64,000 nucleotides of DNA, taken from Hibiscus mutabilis. Its lineage: Eukaryota; Streptophyta; Magnoliopsida; Malvales; Malvaceae. The position numbers and the translations under genes are program-made. A model generated the notes under the pieces. It was given only the letters and a program-made list of their open reading frames with translations. It did not search any database and was not told the origin of the DNA. Shown one piece after another: positions 44,766 to 55,284 of this stretch; within the stretch, counting starts at the first letter, position 1, and the number at the start of each line of letters is the position of its first letter. Location of the stretch: contig CM033745.1 in the NCBI GenBank assembly GCA_019671005.1, positions 36,005,834 through 36,069,833 of the forward strand, read 5' to 3'.

Positions 44766-45140
44766 CTACAATGGTGAGCGATGGAGATATGAAAGGGGTG
44801 TGGGGATGGAGTTTGGGAAAGAAGGGGATGAGGGAAAGGATATTTTGGGAAATAAGCTAAACGATGGGTGGGGGGAGATGATGATATTTTAGGAATGTAA
44901 TTAATTAATAAATATTTTAATAATTTTATTTTACTTTATTTTAAAATTTTAAAAAAAAAAAAAATGATGTGGTGCGTTCTGATTGGTCAAGAAAAAAAAA
45001 TTTAACGGTGTTAGTTTTTTGGGCAAAATGAGTAACGTCAAAATGTTTAGGGGACAAAACTGGACAAAACGTAATTTAGGGGACAAGTTGAGAAAATAAA
45101 TAAAATTTAGGGAGAAAAAGTATTTTAAGCCAACTCAAAA

Positions 45141-45760
45141 TTATTATTCGATAATTAAATTATATTTTTATTTAATTTTATTTATCAAAATATATAAATA
45201 TATAATGAATTTAATAATTGAGTTGCCCTGGGTGATTAAAAGAAAGGTTTGACTATGCACAAATAAAAAAAATGAACCGAGAAAATTATGAAACACGTTA
45301 TTGTAAAATGTTTTTCAAGTTATTTAATTATGTGTTGGGTTATAAATGAGTAATTATTTAAAGTTACAAAGAGGCCTTTATGCTATTAAAATTGAAATAG
45401 ACATCTAACATAGCTTGCTATATTAATAATTTTAGTTTCAAAATTTACATATTTAATCAAGTTGGTCCTACTTTAAAATGAATCGAACCCTTCATATTTA
45501 AAAATTATGACTACACCTTCTTGATACAACCGTCAACCACTTGTTACACTCCATGCTGCTATCAATCAACTTGATAATCAGTATATGAGATAGCCCGACA
45601 AACATAATTACTTCACTATTCGACAACTGACAAACTAGTGGAACAAACCCTTTACGACCAAAAGATTATATGCTAGTAGATACAATTACTTTATTAGTGC
45701 ATCAATATATGAAGTGTTAAATATTTCGACAAATACAATTACTTGTTATTATACTAAGTC
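45141..45760. other. AT-rich spacer without recognisable features
   Basis: I see no gene, inverted repeat or tRNA-like motif in this stretch between the Pack-MULE and the next hAT MITE. Confidence 0.5.
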
Positions 45761-45768
45761 ACATTAAG

Positions 45769-46671
45769 TAGGGGTGTTCAAATCCAGGTACCCAAAATTT
45801 TGAGTACTCTAAATTTTCGGGTAGTGAAACCTCAGCCTGTTACCCGGCCCATACAAACCGGGTACCCGTAAAATTGGGTATCGGGTACTCGATTCACTTT
45901 TTTATATATTTTTAAATCTATTTTTTAAAAAATACATAGGAAACACATAAAATTTCATGATATATATTTCAAACACAAAAATTATTGATTTGAGGTTAGT
46001 TTTAAGAGAGAAATATTTGGATATATATATATGGGTTATGATCCACTTACACTGTATAAAACTCAATTACTTTTACATAGTTTTTGGACCGTTGGAAGAT
46101 GGTAATAAATGGCTCAGATTATTTCCTTATCTTTTTTTTCAAGTGATAATCTTCACATTTTCTACTGTTAATCTCATCCATCCATTTCACTCATCCAATG
46201 GCCATGGATTAGTGTAAAACTAAATGAGTTTTACACCATGTAACTGGATCCCATCCCTATATATATATGTATTAAAGTTTATCGACAAAAGAAGGTATTA
46301 AAAATATTAATATCGAACATGATTTTTCTTTCGAATCTCATATTGACAAATTAATATAGTTATTTTTGAAAATTTTAAAACTTAAAAGTATATAATACAA
46401 GTATAAAAAGAAGTTAGGGATTTAAAATTAATTTTAAGGAAAAAAGTAAAAAACATAAAATAAAAATAGAATTTAAAATATAAAATATATAAGTATTAAA
46501 ATTACCGGGTCGGGTCAGGTACTCGGTTATAAAAAAATTTTGACCCTGATCCAACCCGACTACCCGGCCCGAAAAATTTGGTTATTTTCAAATAAATACC
46601 TGGTAATTTTCAATCGGGTAGGCGGGTCGATGGGTCGAATAGTTCGTGTCGAGTATTTTTGAACACCCCTG
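45769..46671. mobile_element. hAT-type MITE with CCCGG-rich ends
   Basis: The ends TAGGGGTGTTCAAATCC and TTTTTGAACACCCCTG are inverted, flanked by ACATTAAG (45761-45768) and ACATTAGG (46672-46679), an 8-bp duplication with one difference. Subterminal ACCCGG and CGGGT words are abundant on both sides. A smaller MITE is nested at 46033-46257. It has no transposase; the small ORF inside belongs to the nested element. Confidence 0.88.
46033..46257. mobile_element. Small MITE nested in the hAT MITE
   Basis: GGGTTATGATCCACTTACAC at the left matches the inverse of the right end (GTAACTGGATCCCATCCC). TATAAAACTC and GAGTTTTACACC continue the pairing for about 32 bp. It is 225 bp long and sits in a TATATATAT stretch that occurs on both sides, so the duplication is TA-based but its length is uncertain. 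Confidence 0.75.
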
Positions 46672-46812
46672 ACATTAGGTATTCATTTCGATTTTAACAT
46701 CAAGTGATTTGATTGTAAATTTTTAAATTGAGTGACATGTTGTTACTTTTAGAAAAAATTACTTGTTTGTAACCGAGTGACCAGGGTGTATTTTACCTAA
46801 CACATTAATTAC

Positions 46813-47761
46813 TCGGGGTGTTTAAATCCGGGTACTTAAATTTTCGGGTATCATATTTTTCGGCCCATTCTCGGCCCTTAATTATCAGGTACCCACAAAA
46901 TCAGCTATCGAATACTCGGTTCACATTTATATATTTTTTATAATTTTAAAAAATCATATATGAAACAAAAAAATTGTGATTTGAGCGTAAAGACTCCAAT
47001 ATTAAAGCCATATGTTTCGTAAAATACACTTAAGTGGCTCACAAAGCTAAAAGATTTGGATACTAATTGGGTTAAATAATTGCATGTATACCCCCTGGGC
47101 ACTACGGGTAATTCTAGGTAAAACGGCTTAAAATGGGGTTAAAATAAGGCGATACAGAAATCCTTACAAAAATTGTAAGGATTTTTGTATCGACTTTTAT
47201 ATACATACAGAAATGCTTACAAAAATGGTAAGAATTTTGATATATACACAAATGCGTACTATTTCTAAAAATTTTTAAAATGGTAAGAATTTCAGTATAT
47301 ACAGAAACTCTTACAATTTTTATAAGTATTTCTGTATGTACAAAAAAGTCGGATACAAAAATCCTTTCAATTTTTGTAAGAATTTCTGTACCGCCTTATT
47401 TTAATCTTAATATATATATACACATATATACATATATATTGATAAATTAATACAAATGTTTTAACAAATTCAAAACTTAAAAATACCTAAAATAAACATA
47501 AAAAGAACTTAGGAATTTAATTTTAATTTTAGAGTAAAAATATTAAAAACCTAATATATATAGATAAAGTACCGGGTCGGGTCGGGTACCCGGTTACAAA
47601 AATATTTCGGCCCTGACCCGGCCTAACTACCTGAAAAAATCACGGGCCAGGTACCCAGCCCGATCGGGTAATTTTTTTAAAGAATAATAGCCAGTTTTTT
47701 AAGGTTCGATCGGCGGGTCATCGGGCCAGATCATCCGGGCCAGGTATTTTTGAACACTCAT
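46813..47761. mobile_element. hAT-type MITE, relative of the 45769-46671 element
   Basis: The ends TCGGGGTGTTTAAATCC and ATTTTTGAACACTCAT are flanked by ATTAATTAC at 46804-46812 and 47762-47770, an exact 9-bp identity of which 8 bp would be the expected hAT duplication. It shares the CCCGG-rich ends of its neighbour. A symmetrical foldback element lies inside (47137-47406). Confidence 0.85.
47137..47406. mobile_element. Perfectly centred 270-bp foldback with internal hairpins
   Basis: The left half (GGTTAAAATAAGGCGATAC, then AGAAATCCTTACAAAAATTG and so on) is the near-complete inverse of the right half, ending GTACCGCCTTATTTTAATC. The centre of symmetry is AAAAATTTTT at 47267-47276, exactly the midpoint. 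Each arm also contains smaller hairpins of the type CAGAAATCCTTACAAAAAT against ATTGTAAGGATTTTTGTAT, so RNA from it would form either one long stem or several short ones. No ORF or target duplication was found. Confidence 0.85.
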
Positions 47762-47823
47762 ATTAATTACATGATGAGTTTGGCTCTTATGAAAAATACT
47801 TTTTCATCTAGATCTTATAAATT

Positions 47824-47895
47824 GGTTAAGTGACCAAGTATGTTCATCTACTTTTACTTTATGTGAGTTCGAATCACAATATTTGCTTTAGGAAT
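47824..47895 (+). mobile_element. tRNA-derived SINE-like fragment
   Basis: An A-box-like TTGGTTAAGTGACCAAG (about 47833-47849) and a B-box-like GAGTTCGAATCAC (about 47867-47879) are spaced as in tRNA promoters. The surrounding sequence shows no cloverleaf. It is probably a SINE head; the tail is not defined. Confidence 0.5.
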
Positions 47896-48189
47896 ATTAA
47901 TTATTCTATTGTACAAAAAAAATACTTTTTTCATCCATTAATATCTAATATTTTTTTAATACTCTAAATGTGATTACAAGGTAGTATTTGTTCATACATA
48001 TTCTTATTCATTTCGCAATGCACCTACATATTACAAACAAAGTAATTGAACCCGAATCTCTTATAATCTATTTAATCACTATTCATAATGTATGTATGTA
48101 TGCGTGCATGCATGTATGTGAATCATTAACATTTTCGGTAGATAAAAAATAATTGGCTGAATTCTAAGTCGACAAAGGTATTTTCGGTA

Positions 48190-48220
<31 letters not shown>

Positions 48221-48603
48221 TGAATCAAACACAGATTTCGTTAAATATGATTAATTATATTTGGTACATGGAAAAGGATGATAAACACTTGGAATATGCT
48301 GTACAATAATCAATAAATTGATGGGAACATCTTTTGTACTTTTACAATATATGTTTTTAAAATTATAATTATAATAATAATCCACGTATGTTTTATCATT
48401 ATAATTAGAATCAATTAAAATAATTTACAAATAAAATTATAATTCAATATACAAATAAATCAATTAATTATCGAAATATATTCAAATAAAACATATACAT
48501 GGTGAATTTAAATTAGAATAAAATCCGAATTAACTCATACATATGTGAATTATCGTTTACAATTATAATGTCTTCGTACAACTACAATTAAAACCAATCA
48601 ATA
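47896..48603. other. AT-rich spacer with microsatellites
   Basis: There is no gene. (TATG)n-like repeats with GCATGCATG variants occur at about 48091-48120 and a pure (TA)n run of some 15 units at 48191-48220. The rest is AT-rich without defined repeats. Confidence 0.6.
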
Positions 48604-48746
48604 TGTTATGAATATCTTTATTTATGGTGGATATCCATATATTAAATGAGACTTTAATGTACTTTATTATTAGGCTTTAATACCCATTGAGATTAGGGTT
48701 TCCATCTTATGCCTATAAATATAGATTTAAAGAAAGCATTGTATAC

Positions 48747-48965
48747 TATGAAGGATAAAGATAAGATGAGATAACTATTAGTTAAATCTCATTCAAATCC
48801 CATCTTATCATATATCTCATTCAAATCCTATCTTTATCTAAATCTTATCTTGTATTTGATTTGTATTTAATATTTAATTTCTCTTATCCTTGTATATCCA
48901 TTTGTAAGCCTATATATACCTCAATTGTAAACGTTAAGATTTATCAAATATACAAATCTTTTACA
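48747..48965 (+). repeat. 5' LTR of copia A
   Basis: It starts TATGAAGG (expected TG, decayed) and ends TTTTACA. It contains repeated CTCATTCAAATCC words and a TATA box CCTATATATACC at about 48909. It is paired with 55938-56166, from which it differs at a modest number of sites, so the insertion is not very recent. Confidence 0.9.
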
Positions 48966-48979
48966 TGGTAATCAAAGCC
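48966..48979 (+). promoter_or_regulatory. Primer-binding site of copia A
   Basis: TGGTAATCAAAGCC lies immediately after the 5' LTR and is a slightly altered form of the common copia PBS complementary to initiator tRNA-Met. Confidence 0.8.
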
Positions 48980-49045
48980 AAGTAGAAATTCTCTACTAAT
49001 TTTCCCCATCTCTTTTCCGCTCTTCTTTAAACCGGATCTCCTTTC

Positions 49046-49950
49046 ATGGCTCTGTCTTCTACTTCCAATGATCTTGTGCATCTTAGTGCACCGACCAACT
49101 TCTCAATCAAACTTACGCCTGCCAACTTTCCTGTTTGGTGTCGCCAAGTGGAGGCTACTCTTATTGGTTTTGGGCTACTCGGTTATATTGATGGTTCACA
49201 GCCTTCCCCATCTAAGTTTACCGATGCCGCAGCAACAATTGCTAATCCTGAATATCTACAATGGTATCGTCATGATCAAATTCTTGTCAGTGCTCTTCTT
49301 GGAAATTGTGATGATCAAGTTCAACCACTTATTTCATCCGATGTCACCGCCAAAATTGCATGGGATACTCTAGTTGCAAGTTATGTTCGAGCATCTCCCG
49401 GTCGGATCCTTGCTCTCAAGTCCAAATTGGCTCGCAATCCACATGGTTCCAAGTCTATCTCCGACTACATGAAAGACATGCAAGATATTGCCTCTGATCT
49501 TGCCTTGGCAAACTGTCCTGACTCCGATACAGATCTCTTGATTTCTATTATCAATCAATTAGGTGATGATTATCGTCCAATTGTTGTTGCCCTTCGTGTA
49601 CATAACACATTGACAACCATGCTTGAGTTGTCTGAGATCTTAACTGATCATGAGAGACTCTTTCAAGAATCTGACCACACTACACCTCTTGCCACGACAT
49701 ATTCCGCGCAGAGGGCCAAATCAAATCGTGGTTATTTCACCAACCATTCTCGAATGAAGGGTGGTCGCTTTGGCCATTTATTTTCTGGTGGCAGTCGTAG
49801 TCCTGTTCCTCAATTTGGTCATTATAGATGACAAGATGTTGTGTGCAAGTCTTGTAATTTGCCAGGGTATGTTGCTCGAGATTGTCGTAAGCTTGTTTGG
49901 CTTCTTCACAACAACAACTTTTATCAGCAGCCACCGTCTGATTCAACGTT
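49046..49950 (+). pseudogene. Copia A gag
   Basis: An open stretch of 261 codons (49046-49831) has the UBN2-like gag layout: LTPANFPVWCRQVEATLIGF, LGYIDGS, EYLQWYRHDQILVSALLGN, then KSISDYMKDMQDIASDLA and LGDDYRPIVVALRVHNTLTT. After a TGA the frame continues with a zinc knuckle CKSCNLPGYVARDC whose usual His is replaced by Tyr. Gag coats element RNA in virus-like particles. The stop fits decay of a CGA codon. Confidence 0.88.
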
Positions 49951-49979
49951 TGTCAATACTGCTACTGATCTTTCATCAT

Positions 49980-50290
49980 CTGATCATGCTCCTTGGATGT
50001 TTGATAGTGGTGCCTCGCATCACACCACAATGACCACTACGTATATTTAGGATATCTCATCTTATGATGGTCCTGATACAATTCATCTAGGTAATGGTAA
50101 CTATCTACCTATTTCTCATATTGGTCGATGGACTGTTCCCACGGCTACCAAGCCTATTTCTCTCACAAATGTCTTGTTTGTTCATCAGTTAAATACAAAT
50201 TTAGTATCAGATTCTAAATCATGTAAGACTAATCATGTGTCCATTGAATTCTTTGACTATTATTTTCTTGTTAATGATCGACCCACGAGA
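49980..50290 (+). pseudogene. Copia A protease region
   Basis: WMFDSGASHHTTMT at about 49994-50035 contains the aspartic protease signature D-S-G-A (catalytic Asp at 50003). It is followed by a TAG and by DGPDTIHLGNGNYLPISHIG, normal for copia. Stops at 50048 and about 50304 interrupt the polyprotein. Confidence 0.82.
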
Positions 50291-51847
50291 ATTCCTCTTC
50301 TCTGAGGCAATAAAATTGGTGGTGTCTACTATGCTCTATGATCTTTTTATACCCAAGTCAACTTAGTCAATTGCTTGTCCGTGCATCAGCTGCATCACAA
50401 GTTTGGTCATCCGTCCGATAAAGTCTTAGCCTCTATATTACGCACTTGTAATATATTTTATGACCCAACTAGTTTGACAAGCTATTATTGTACTTCATGT
50501 CTTATTAATAAGAGTCATAAATTGCCATTTGGTCAAAATACTATGTCAAGTTCTCGTCCTTTTGAATTGCTTTACTCTAATGTTTGGAGCACTAAACATG
50601 TGTCTTATGATGGATATTCATACTATGTGGTGTTTGTTGATCATTTTACCAAGTATATCTGGCTATACCCGATGAAGAAGAAATTTGATATTGCGGTAAT
50701 ATTTCCTCAGTTTAAAAGGCTTGTTGAAAGTTTTTTTCATTAGACCATTGTGTCTTTATTCTCTGATAGTAGAGGTGAGTTTGTTAAGCTCTTACCCATT
50801 TTGAATTTGGATGGTATTTCTCATTTTACTTGTAATATCCTAAAACTAGGCCTAGTCAGAATTTGATTTCGGTGACTGGAAATTTCACATCAAAAAGTCA
50901 AAATTAAAGAGTTGACCTTTGACCAAATGGCGTATTATTAGTTCAATGAATCCCAATTAAGCATTGATGTTGTTTAAGGACCCTATTGTAAGCTTTGAAA
51001 CATGGTTTAGTGACTAAATTATAGAAATTGAAAGTTTGGGGGTAGAGCTTAGAACATCGAAGAGTTGAGGGACTAATCTTGTGATTAGCCCCTCCTCAAG
51101 CCTAATCACCACATACGTAGGATTAGAATATTGAGTTCCTTCAATTGAAGGAAAGCTCAATTGGAAACAAAAGAAAAAGGAAAAGGAAAAGAAAGAAGCT
51201 TACCCGACAAAGTTGAAAAGTCACCATCTTCTCCCTTTAGCTTTAAACAAGTAAACCCTCCATTGAAGGATAGGTCAATCTTTGTTTCTCTTAAGTTTAT
51301 CTATCCTAAATTGTAGCTATCTATTAAGTAAGTATTTCCCTTCAATTGGATTATCGATTTCATGGCTAAATCATGTTTAATTTTAATATCTAAGGATCAT
51401 GGAACCCTAGAAATCCTCTAGGGATATTATGGCTTATTCTTTATTTTTTTCATACCTATTGAGTTGCTATGAATCTATTATCGGTATTGAAATCCTTGTA
51501 AATCCTTGTTTCATTGTAGCTCAAGAGATTCAAGGTGAAGAATCACCAAATCCTCCAAATTCCACCAAGTTCAAGAAGAAGAGAGTTGTCATCCGGGAGC
51601 CTTGAAAGCCTCAGAATCATCGGTGAGTGTAGTCGGAGTCAAGGGATTGGCTAGGTGCCTTCCCGAATTTATTGATGTCAATTTATTGCATTATCATCAT
51701 CGACCAAGGTATGTTTGCATTAAGACCTCACTAGAGGCATCATCGGTAAGCTTTGGTAAGCTTATTATGTTACCAAGTTGATCATTGGGTTGTCATATGA
51801 TCATTGATAATATGAGGATTGAATTAAGTCATATTGAACATGCCTTA

Positions 51848-51950
51848 GGATCATTGTCATTGCTATTGCATTGTTATTGTCATTGCTATTGCTATTGCAT
51901 TGTTATTGCTATTGTTATTGTTATTGTTATTGATATTGACAAGTATTGAT
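51848..51950 (+). repeat. (TATTGT/C)n microsatellite in the solo LTR
   Basis: A run of ATTGCTATTGCATTGTTATTG-like hexamers with interruptions, about 100 bp long. Confidence 0.8.
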
Positions 51951-52064
51951 ATTTACGAATACCGAATCCTTGGATACGAATGGACATGGGATACAATTGG
52001 CATGCCATAGAATTCATGAGCTCATTGGTAAGGAGTGGACTACAGTCCTTGAGCTAAGGCTCTT

Positions 52065-52160
52065 ATTTGGCGATGTTGGCGGGATGTGATTGTGTTGGTC
52101 TTAATGGCGATGTTAGCGGGTATTGACCATTCATTGTTGGCGATGTTGGTTGGGAATTCG
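52065..52160 (+). repeat. Three TTGGCGATGTTGGCGGG-like repeats in the solo LTR
   Basis: Copies near 52067 (TTGGCGATGTTGGCGGG), 52103 (AATGGCGATGTTAGCGGG) and 52137 (TTGGCGATGTTGGTTGGG) have a period of about 35 bp. Such small repeats are common in large gypsy LTRs. Confidence 0.7.
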
Positions 52161-52747
52161 CGTATCCATATTACATGTTGATCCAAGGAAATATGTGAAT
52201 AAGTATTGCAAGTATTGTTAAAATATGTTTGGAGATGCATTACATTGATATATACATGTCATGATTTTCATTGATGCTCATATTATTGTTTATGACTACC
52301 TCATTAGGCTAAGTAAGCCTAATGCATCTCATTTCCATGCATTTTTAGGTTAAAGCATAGTTGGATCAAGGATCAGAGCAATGAGCATTTTTGAAGCAAG
52401 TCACAACCCTCTATGTAATGCTAATCTAGTCCTTGAACTCCTAGAATGGTGGCTTAGGGTCTAGACAAGTTAGTTTAGCCCCATTTTGTATGTATGAAGA
52501 CCCATTATGTTAAAATAGTTAAAAGTGAAAGTTATGGTATGTTAGTGTTTTGGTAAAATAGGTTAAATATGCAAGTTTGGCCTATTCAGTAAAAACATGG
52601 TAAACAGATTCATTTGATCATGAAATTTTGTATACTAGTAGATTAAGATGACCAAATGTTGCTGGTAAAATTTCATTGCATTTCGACAAGGTTTAATAGG
52701 TTAAATTGGACAAAAACCAGAAAAAATCTGTCATTACAATACATGGT

Positions 52748-53104
52748 GTATCGATACAGGTCAACCTGTATCGGTATGGCCTTGCATATTTGATCTAGGA
52801 AAACATAGATTAACCATAGCATATCGATACATGTCTTAAGTGTATCAATATCGATTTTGGTAGTGAGGTTTGGGCATTTAATTGTATCGATACGGCCCTA
52901 GGCGTATCGAAACAATGGTCAATGGTCAAGTCAAACCAGGTCAGCCCGTATCAATACCCTCTTAGGTGTTTCGATACGGTGCCTGTTAATTTCGTTACCC
53001 CGTATCGATACAAGTTAAGCTGTATCGAAACAGAACTTGACAATTTCAAATTAAGTCTTAAACCGTGTATACCCGTATCGATACAACCCTTGGTGTTTCG
53101 ATAC
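52748..53104 (+). repeat. Array of six paired TATCGATAC-type palindromes in the solo LTR
   Basis: Pairs: 52748-52757/52768-52777, 52821-52830/52842-52851, 52884-52893/52904-52913, 52948-52957/52968-52977, 53002-53011/53022-53031 and 53075-53084/53095-53104. The gap is 10 bp in five pairs and 11 bp in one, so centres are 20 or 21 bp apart, the same rule as at 677-936. In four pairs one member is changed to GTATCGAAAC or GTTTCGATAC. Spacers are often near-palindromic themselves, for example AGGTCAACCT and a CCTAGG core. Confidence 0.9.
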
Positions 53105-53527
53105 AGTGTCAGTTAATTCTGTTAATAGGCCAAGAACATAGTTTTAAAAAGTTTACAAATTGGTCACTAAGTATTGCATGGTTTAATTGAACAAGTAAAC
53201 GAACTCTGATTAAACTGAATATTTGCATGAATATTGATCATGGATTAAATTTCATCATGGTATAGTTTATTTTAAAAAAGGAACCTTAAATTACAAGAAT
53301 TACAGTTTAGTCCCTAAAACTTGTAAAAGTCTAAAATTAGTCCCTAAATTGTAGATCCAAGCATTGTATTGAATTGGTAAACCTCATATACTGACTTGGC
53401 ATGATTGGACAAGCATGTATTGATTGTTTATCAAATTATGATTAAATTTTATCGCACCGATAATCGTATTGTTCATCGATAACGCTTTCCGACCCCGTTT
53501 TCTTCCAAGCCGGGTGGGGGTGTTACA

Positions 53528-54420
53528 TTACTTCTCTGTCTCATACTTCGAAACACAACGTGAATGTTGAACGGAGAAATTGTCACATAATGGACACTAG
53601 CCTCTCTCTACTTCACTTTGCATCTTTCCCAACAGAGTATTGGCTTCATGCTTTTTAGGTAGCTGCTTATCTTATTAATCGGATGCCGATACTGATACTA
53701 GATAATGTCTCGCCTTACCTTTTACTTCATCAACAAGCACCAAACTATGACAAGCTTCAACCATTCAAATGCTTGTGCTTTCCTTGGCTGAGACCATATA
53801 CGACACATAAGCTTGAGCCACGGTCCGTTGAATGTATTTTCCTTGGATACTTTGTGACACAGTTTACTTATAAATGCCTAAAGCCGAACACTAACAAAAT
53901 CTATGTCTCTCTCCATGTTCGGTTTATTCTTTACATCTTCCCTTTTGCTACACGATGTGTCCTTCATGTGCCATGGTAACCTGATACTTTATTGCTTACT
54001 ATGCTACGACAACCTAATGCTCATTGCCTACTATGCCACGACAACCTAATACTCCATTGCCTACTATGCCACAACAACCTCCTGCTTTATTTCCTACTAT
54101 GCCACGACAACCTAATACTTCATTGTCTAGTATGCCACGACAACTTGATGATTCCATTACCACACCAGTTCCCTAGGCTAACTTGCCATAGCAACCTGAT
54201 GATCTCATTGCCACATCACTACCCTTGGCTAATATGCCACAGCAAGATGTTGCCCCTCACTTGCCACAATAAGATGTCTCCTCTGGCTTGCCATAGCATA
54301 ATCGTCCACAACAGCAAATTCGCTGGCCAAATCCGAGGTACTTTGGTCTTTCATTTGTTAATGCTACTACATATCATCCTTTGCCTTCCATATTAAAGCC
54401 AAGTACTGTTACTCAAGCTC
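53528..54420 (+). pseudogene. Copia A integrase C-terminal and linker region
   Basis: After the TTACT duplication the reading resumes as degraded integrase (AYLINRMPI at about 53671-53697, LKPNTNKIYVSLHVRF). 53985-54310 holds a degenerate minisatellite of about 39 bp (TATGCCACGACAACCTAAT words), which lies where the variable Pro/Gln-rich linker between integrase and RT usually is. It is not a separate gene. Confidence 0.7.
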
Positions 54421-55275
54421 TCAAAAACCTACTATGGAGACAAGCCATGGATGATGAGTTTAATGCTTTGCTCCACAACAAAACATGGGATCTTGTTCCA
54501 CGATCCACACAATCTGTCGTAGGGTACAAATAGGTATTCCCTGTGAAACGATATGCTGATGGCTCTGTTGATCGATACAAAGCTCGACTGGTAGTAAAAG
54601 GGTATTCTCAAGAAGCTGGTCGTGACTATTTTGAGACTTTTAGCCTTGTGATGAAACCTGTTATGGTGCATATTATTTTCACTCTTTTCCTCCATCATGC
54701 ATGGTCCATCAAGCAACTTGGCATTAATAATGCCTTCTTAAATGACACCTTACATGAGGAAGTCTATCTAGAACAAACTCCAATGTATGTTGATTCTACT
54801 CAACCATATCATATGTGTCAGTTGTGTAAAGCCTTGTATGGACTCAAGTAGGCCCCAAGGGCATGGTATATTGAACTCTTTCAATTTCTCATTCGCTTTG
54901 ATTTTACGAAATCAAAGGTTGATGCATCTCTCTTTATCTATAATGCAAAAGGGAGTTATTTTATACTTTCTAGTCTATGTGGATGATATTGTGCTTACTG
55001 TTAATAACACTAATTTTATTGCTCATTTCACCAACATATTATCTACGAAGTTTGCTCTGAAGGATATGGGCTTGCTCAGCCATTTTCTTGGCATTGAGGC
55101 TATTTATACTCCGACTGGGTTATTTCTATCTCAGGCGCAATATATCTTTGACATCTTGACTCAGTTTCAGATGAAAACTGCCAAGGCAATTTCCACATCT
55201 ATGTCCTCTTCCAACAAACTACCTTCGTCGGAGCCATCTATGGCACTTGATATTTCTGGGTATCGTCGATAACTT
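54420..55275 (+). pseudogene. Copia A reverse transcriptase
   Basis: Typical copia RT text: NKTWDLVPRSTQSVVGYK, then KRYADGSVDRYKARLVVKGY, SQEAGRDYFETFSLV. The first catalytic site reads LGINNAFLND where Asp is expected in place of Gly. The YVDD box (54976-54987) is intact, followed by FALKDMGLLSHFLGIEAI. In-frame stops (at the GYK-stop-VFP and GLK-stop-APR positions) fit TGG or CAG decayed to TAG. The frame shifts between 54850 and 54960. Confidence 0.88.
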
Positions 55276-55284
55276 GGTCTCCTT

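Larger units (their letters stand above)
43910..45131 (-). mobile_element. Pack-MULE carrying 3-hydroxyisobutyrate dehydrogenase-like gene pieces
   Basis: TIRs of about 160 bp: GGCTTACAACACTTTCCCC onward at 43910 is matched inverted by the run ending AAGTATTTTAAGCC at 45131. Inner arms also pair (AATTTAACACCGTTAAAAAA at 44026 against TTTAACGGTGTTAG at 45001). The flanks AATTCAAAA (43901-43909) and AACTCAAAA (45132-45140) are a 9-bp duplication with one change, typical of Mutator. The 850-bp interior contains no transposase but a dehydrogenase fragment and another exon-like stretch, all reading on minus. Confidence 0.92.
50831..53527 (+). mobile_element. Solo LTR of a Ty3-gypsy (chromovirus-like) element, 2697 bp
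   Basis: It begins TGTAATATCC and ends GGGTGTTACA, with exact TTACT duplications at 50826-50830 and 53528-53532. It contains no PBS, polypurine tract or coding region, so it is a solo LTR rather than a full element. The terminal TGTAAYAYCC form and large size fit LTRs of the Tekay/Del-type chromoviruses, which is an inference from memory. It contains a TATTG microsatellite, a TTGGCGATG repeat and an array of paired palindromes. The strand is not certain. Confidence 0.88.
50375..53690 (+). pseudogene. Copia A integrase, interrupted by a solo LTR
   Basis: HQLHHKFGHPSDKV and CTSCLINKSHKLPFG form the zinc-binding HHCC part. FELLYSNVWSTKHVSYDGYS has Asn where the first catalytic Asp is expected, and LFSDSRGEF holds the second Asp. 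Just after LDGISHFT the solo LTR is inserted at 50831. The reading continues at 53533 with degraded text around the third catalytic residue. Integration could not be catalysed by this copy. Confidence 0.85.

Noticed and set aside
46021..46270. 86-codon ORF as a gene
   Set aside because: It coincides with a 225-bp MITE with inverted ends and has no domain.
53985..54310. Separate protein gene made of His/Leu/Cys repeats
   Set aside because: It is a degenerate 39-bp minisatellite within the copia polyprotein linker.
54432..54716. Minus-strand ORFs opposite the copia RT
   Set aside because: They are antisense shadows of the RT reading frame.
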